Of a stretch of DNA of 7,240 nucleotides, positions 6,382-7,240 are shown piece after piece. Position numbers and translations under genes: made by a program. Under the pieces are notes generated by a model, which was not told the origin of the DNA, did not search any database, and saw nothing but the letters and a program-made list of their open reading frames with translations. Source of the stretch: Planctomycetes bacterium UBA1662 (GTDB lineage: Bacteria; Planctomycetota; UBA8108); contig DCKY01000234.1 in assembly GCA_002320775.1 (NCBI GenBank), forward strand, positions 1 to 7,240, written 5' to 3'. Positions within the stretch are counted from its first letter, which is position 1; the number at the start of each line of letters is the position of its first letter.

Positions 6382-6403
6382 CCTGTCTTCGGCAGGATCT
6401 TTT
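6382..6403 (+). terminator. Rho-independent terminator behind the gene remnant
   Basis: CCTGTC (6382-6387) pairs with GGCAGG (6391-6396), including one G-T pair, around a TTC loop; read another way it has a UUCG tetraloop with a bulge. TCTTTT follows at 6398-6403. It points rightward and lies two bases after the TAG of the remnant. On the other strand no T-run follows, so it does not serve the asparaginase-type gene. Confidence 0.55.
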
Positions 6404-7240
6404 CAGCGATCAAGGAGGTGGACGCAGTCAAGGAGCTTACTTTCGCCGCCTTCGTTGACGGCGTATTGCCTTCCCTTGTAGATCGAGCCGGCGGCGTGCC
6501 GGCCGTCCTTGTGGAGGGCGTAGAGCACCACCTCGAAGTCCGGGCGGCCCTTTTTGTCGAGCAGCCTCGGGTCGACAGTCTGCTTGACGATTCTCTTCAG
6601 GACATCCTTCACCGCCGCCTCCGGGCTCATGCCATGGCGCATGTTTTCCACCACGATCCGGGAGCCGCAGGAGATGATGACAGCCTCGCCGCGGCCAGTC
6701 GCGCCGCAGGCGCCGACGTCGTTATCGACGTAGAGGCCCGCGCCGATGATCGGGGAGTCTCCGATCCGGCCCGGGATCTTGTAGGCCAGCCCGCTGGTCG
6801 AGGTGACCCCGGAGAGCTCTCCGGCCGGGTTGAGGCCGAGGCAGGTGATGGTTCCGGTAGGCCGGGCCTCGTGGCCCGTCTCCGCCTCCTTTGGCGAGAG
6901 CCAGTCGTCTTTATCGGAGAGGTTCTCTTTCCACTTCAGCCACTTCCGGCGCGCGGCGTCGGTCAGGAGGTTTTCCGCCTTCATGCCGTGGGCCAGGGCG
7001 AATCGACGCGCTCCTTCTCCCACCAGCATTACGTGGTCGGTTCTCTTGAGCACCAGCTGGGCGACGCGTGATGGCAGCTTGATGTCCCTGATCGAGGCTA
7101 CCGAGCCTGCGTTGGAGCTGGGTCCGTGCATGCAACAGGAATCGAGCTCGACGATTCCATCCTCGTTCGGCAGTCCTCCGTATCCCACGGACATGTCCTT
7201 CGGGTCGGCCTCGACAATGTTCACCCCGCTGATGACGGCC
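6403..7240 (-). CDS. N4-(beta-N-acetylglucosaminyl)-L-asparaginase / isoaspartyl peptidase family, 5'-truncated
   Basis: Ntn hydrolase of the aspartylglucosaminidase/plant-type asparaginase family, which is made as a precursor and cleaves itself before a threonine that becomes the nucleophile. The frame continues through base 7240 (AVISGVNIVEADP), so the GTG at 7224 is an internal valine codon and the true start lies outside. The 278 visible residues lack only the N-terminal part. The nucleophile is the Thr in TGTITCLG (codon 6850-6852). Against human/Flavobacterium aspartylglucosaminidase the other active-site residues sit at the expected distances: Thr in TSTSG (+18), Arg (+28) and Asp (+31) in GRIGDSP, and Thr-Gly in CGATG (+51/+52). 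The N-terminal chain shows MSVGYGGLPNEDG and the linker WLSPKEAETGHE. The residue before the nucleophile is Gly instead of the Asp of HDT in aspartylglucosaminidases. Substrate could be glycoasparagine, isoaspartyl dipeptides or asparagine. Location (periplasm or cytosol) cannot be told without the N-terminus. Confidence 0.93.
   Translation of the reverse strand, partial: AVISGVNIVEADPKDMSVGYGGLPNEDGIVELDSCCMHGPSSNAGSVASIRDIKLPSRVAQLVLKRTDHVMLVGEGARRFALAHGMKAENLLTDAARRKWLKWKENLSDKDDWLSPKEAETGHEARPTGTITCLGLNPAGELSGVTSTSGLAYKIPGRIGDSPIIGAGLYVDNDVGACGATGRGEAVIISCGSRIVVENMRHGMSPEAAVKDVLKRIVKQTVDPRLLDKKGRPDFEVVLYALHKDGRHAAGSIYKGRQYAVNEGGESKLLDCVHLLDR

Overview
The window is GC-rich, densely coded bacterial DNA with six recognisable protein genes and one apparent gene remnant. 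The organism is probably a diderm. One gene encodes a predicted lipoprotein with eight c-type haem motifs, and the remnant looks like the tail of a TolC-type outer-membrane protein. Yet ClpS and its neighbour are of the kind best known from Actinobacteria (WDDPxNLMSYV motif, followed by a DUF2017 protein). That mix suggests an environmental phylum of the Acidobacteriota/Gemmatimonadota/Myxococcota sort, but the sequence alone does not settle the phylum.

Layout, left to right. 1-771 (+) is the 3' part of a dicarboxylate/amino acid:cation symporter, cut by the window edge. 865-1767 (+) holds clpS and a DUF2017 gene, 6 bp apart and probably one operon. 1768-1915 is non-coding and contains nested inverted repeats. 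1916-2536 (+) encodes an unrecognised protein with two membrane segments and an exported middle domain. 2620-3564 (+) encodes a short-form NAD-dependent D-2-hydroxyacid dehydrogenase, preceded by a possible promoter and a perfect inverted repeat. Only 14 bp further on, and convergent, lies the end of a large minus-strand gene (3579-6035) for an octahaem cytochrome c fused to HEAT-like and TPR repeats. Its likely promoter is at 6069-6097. The stretch 6098-6402 has a locally lower GC content, then a short plus-strand reading frame resembling the C-terminus of a TolC-family protein, with its own hairpin terminator. 6403-7240 (-) is the 3' part of an aspartylglucosaminidase/isoaspartyl peptidase-type Ntn hydrolase, cut by the right edge.

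Most neighbours do not form one pathway. The clear functional unit is clpS-DUF2017 (protein turnover). The symporter, dehydrogenase and asparaginase-type hydrolase could all touch amino acid metabolism, but nothing in the sequence ties them together. I see no CRISPR array, tRNA, rRNA, insertion sequence or defence system. The most noteworthy items are the octahaem-HEAT-TPR lipoprotein and the orphaned gene tail with terminator.
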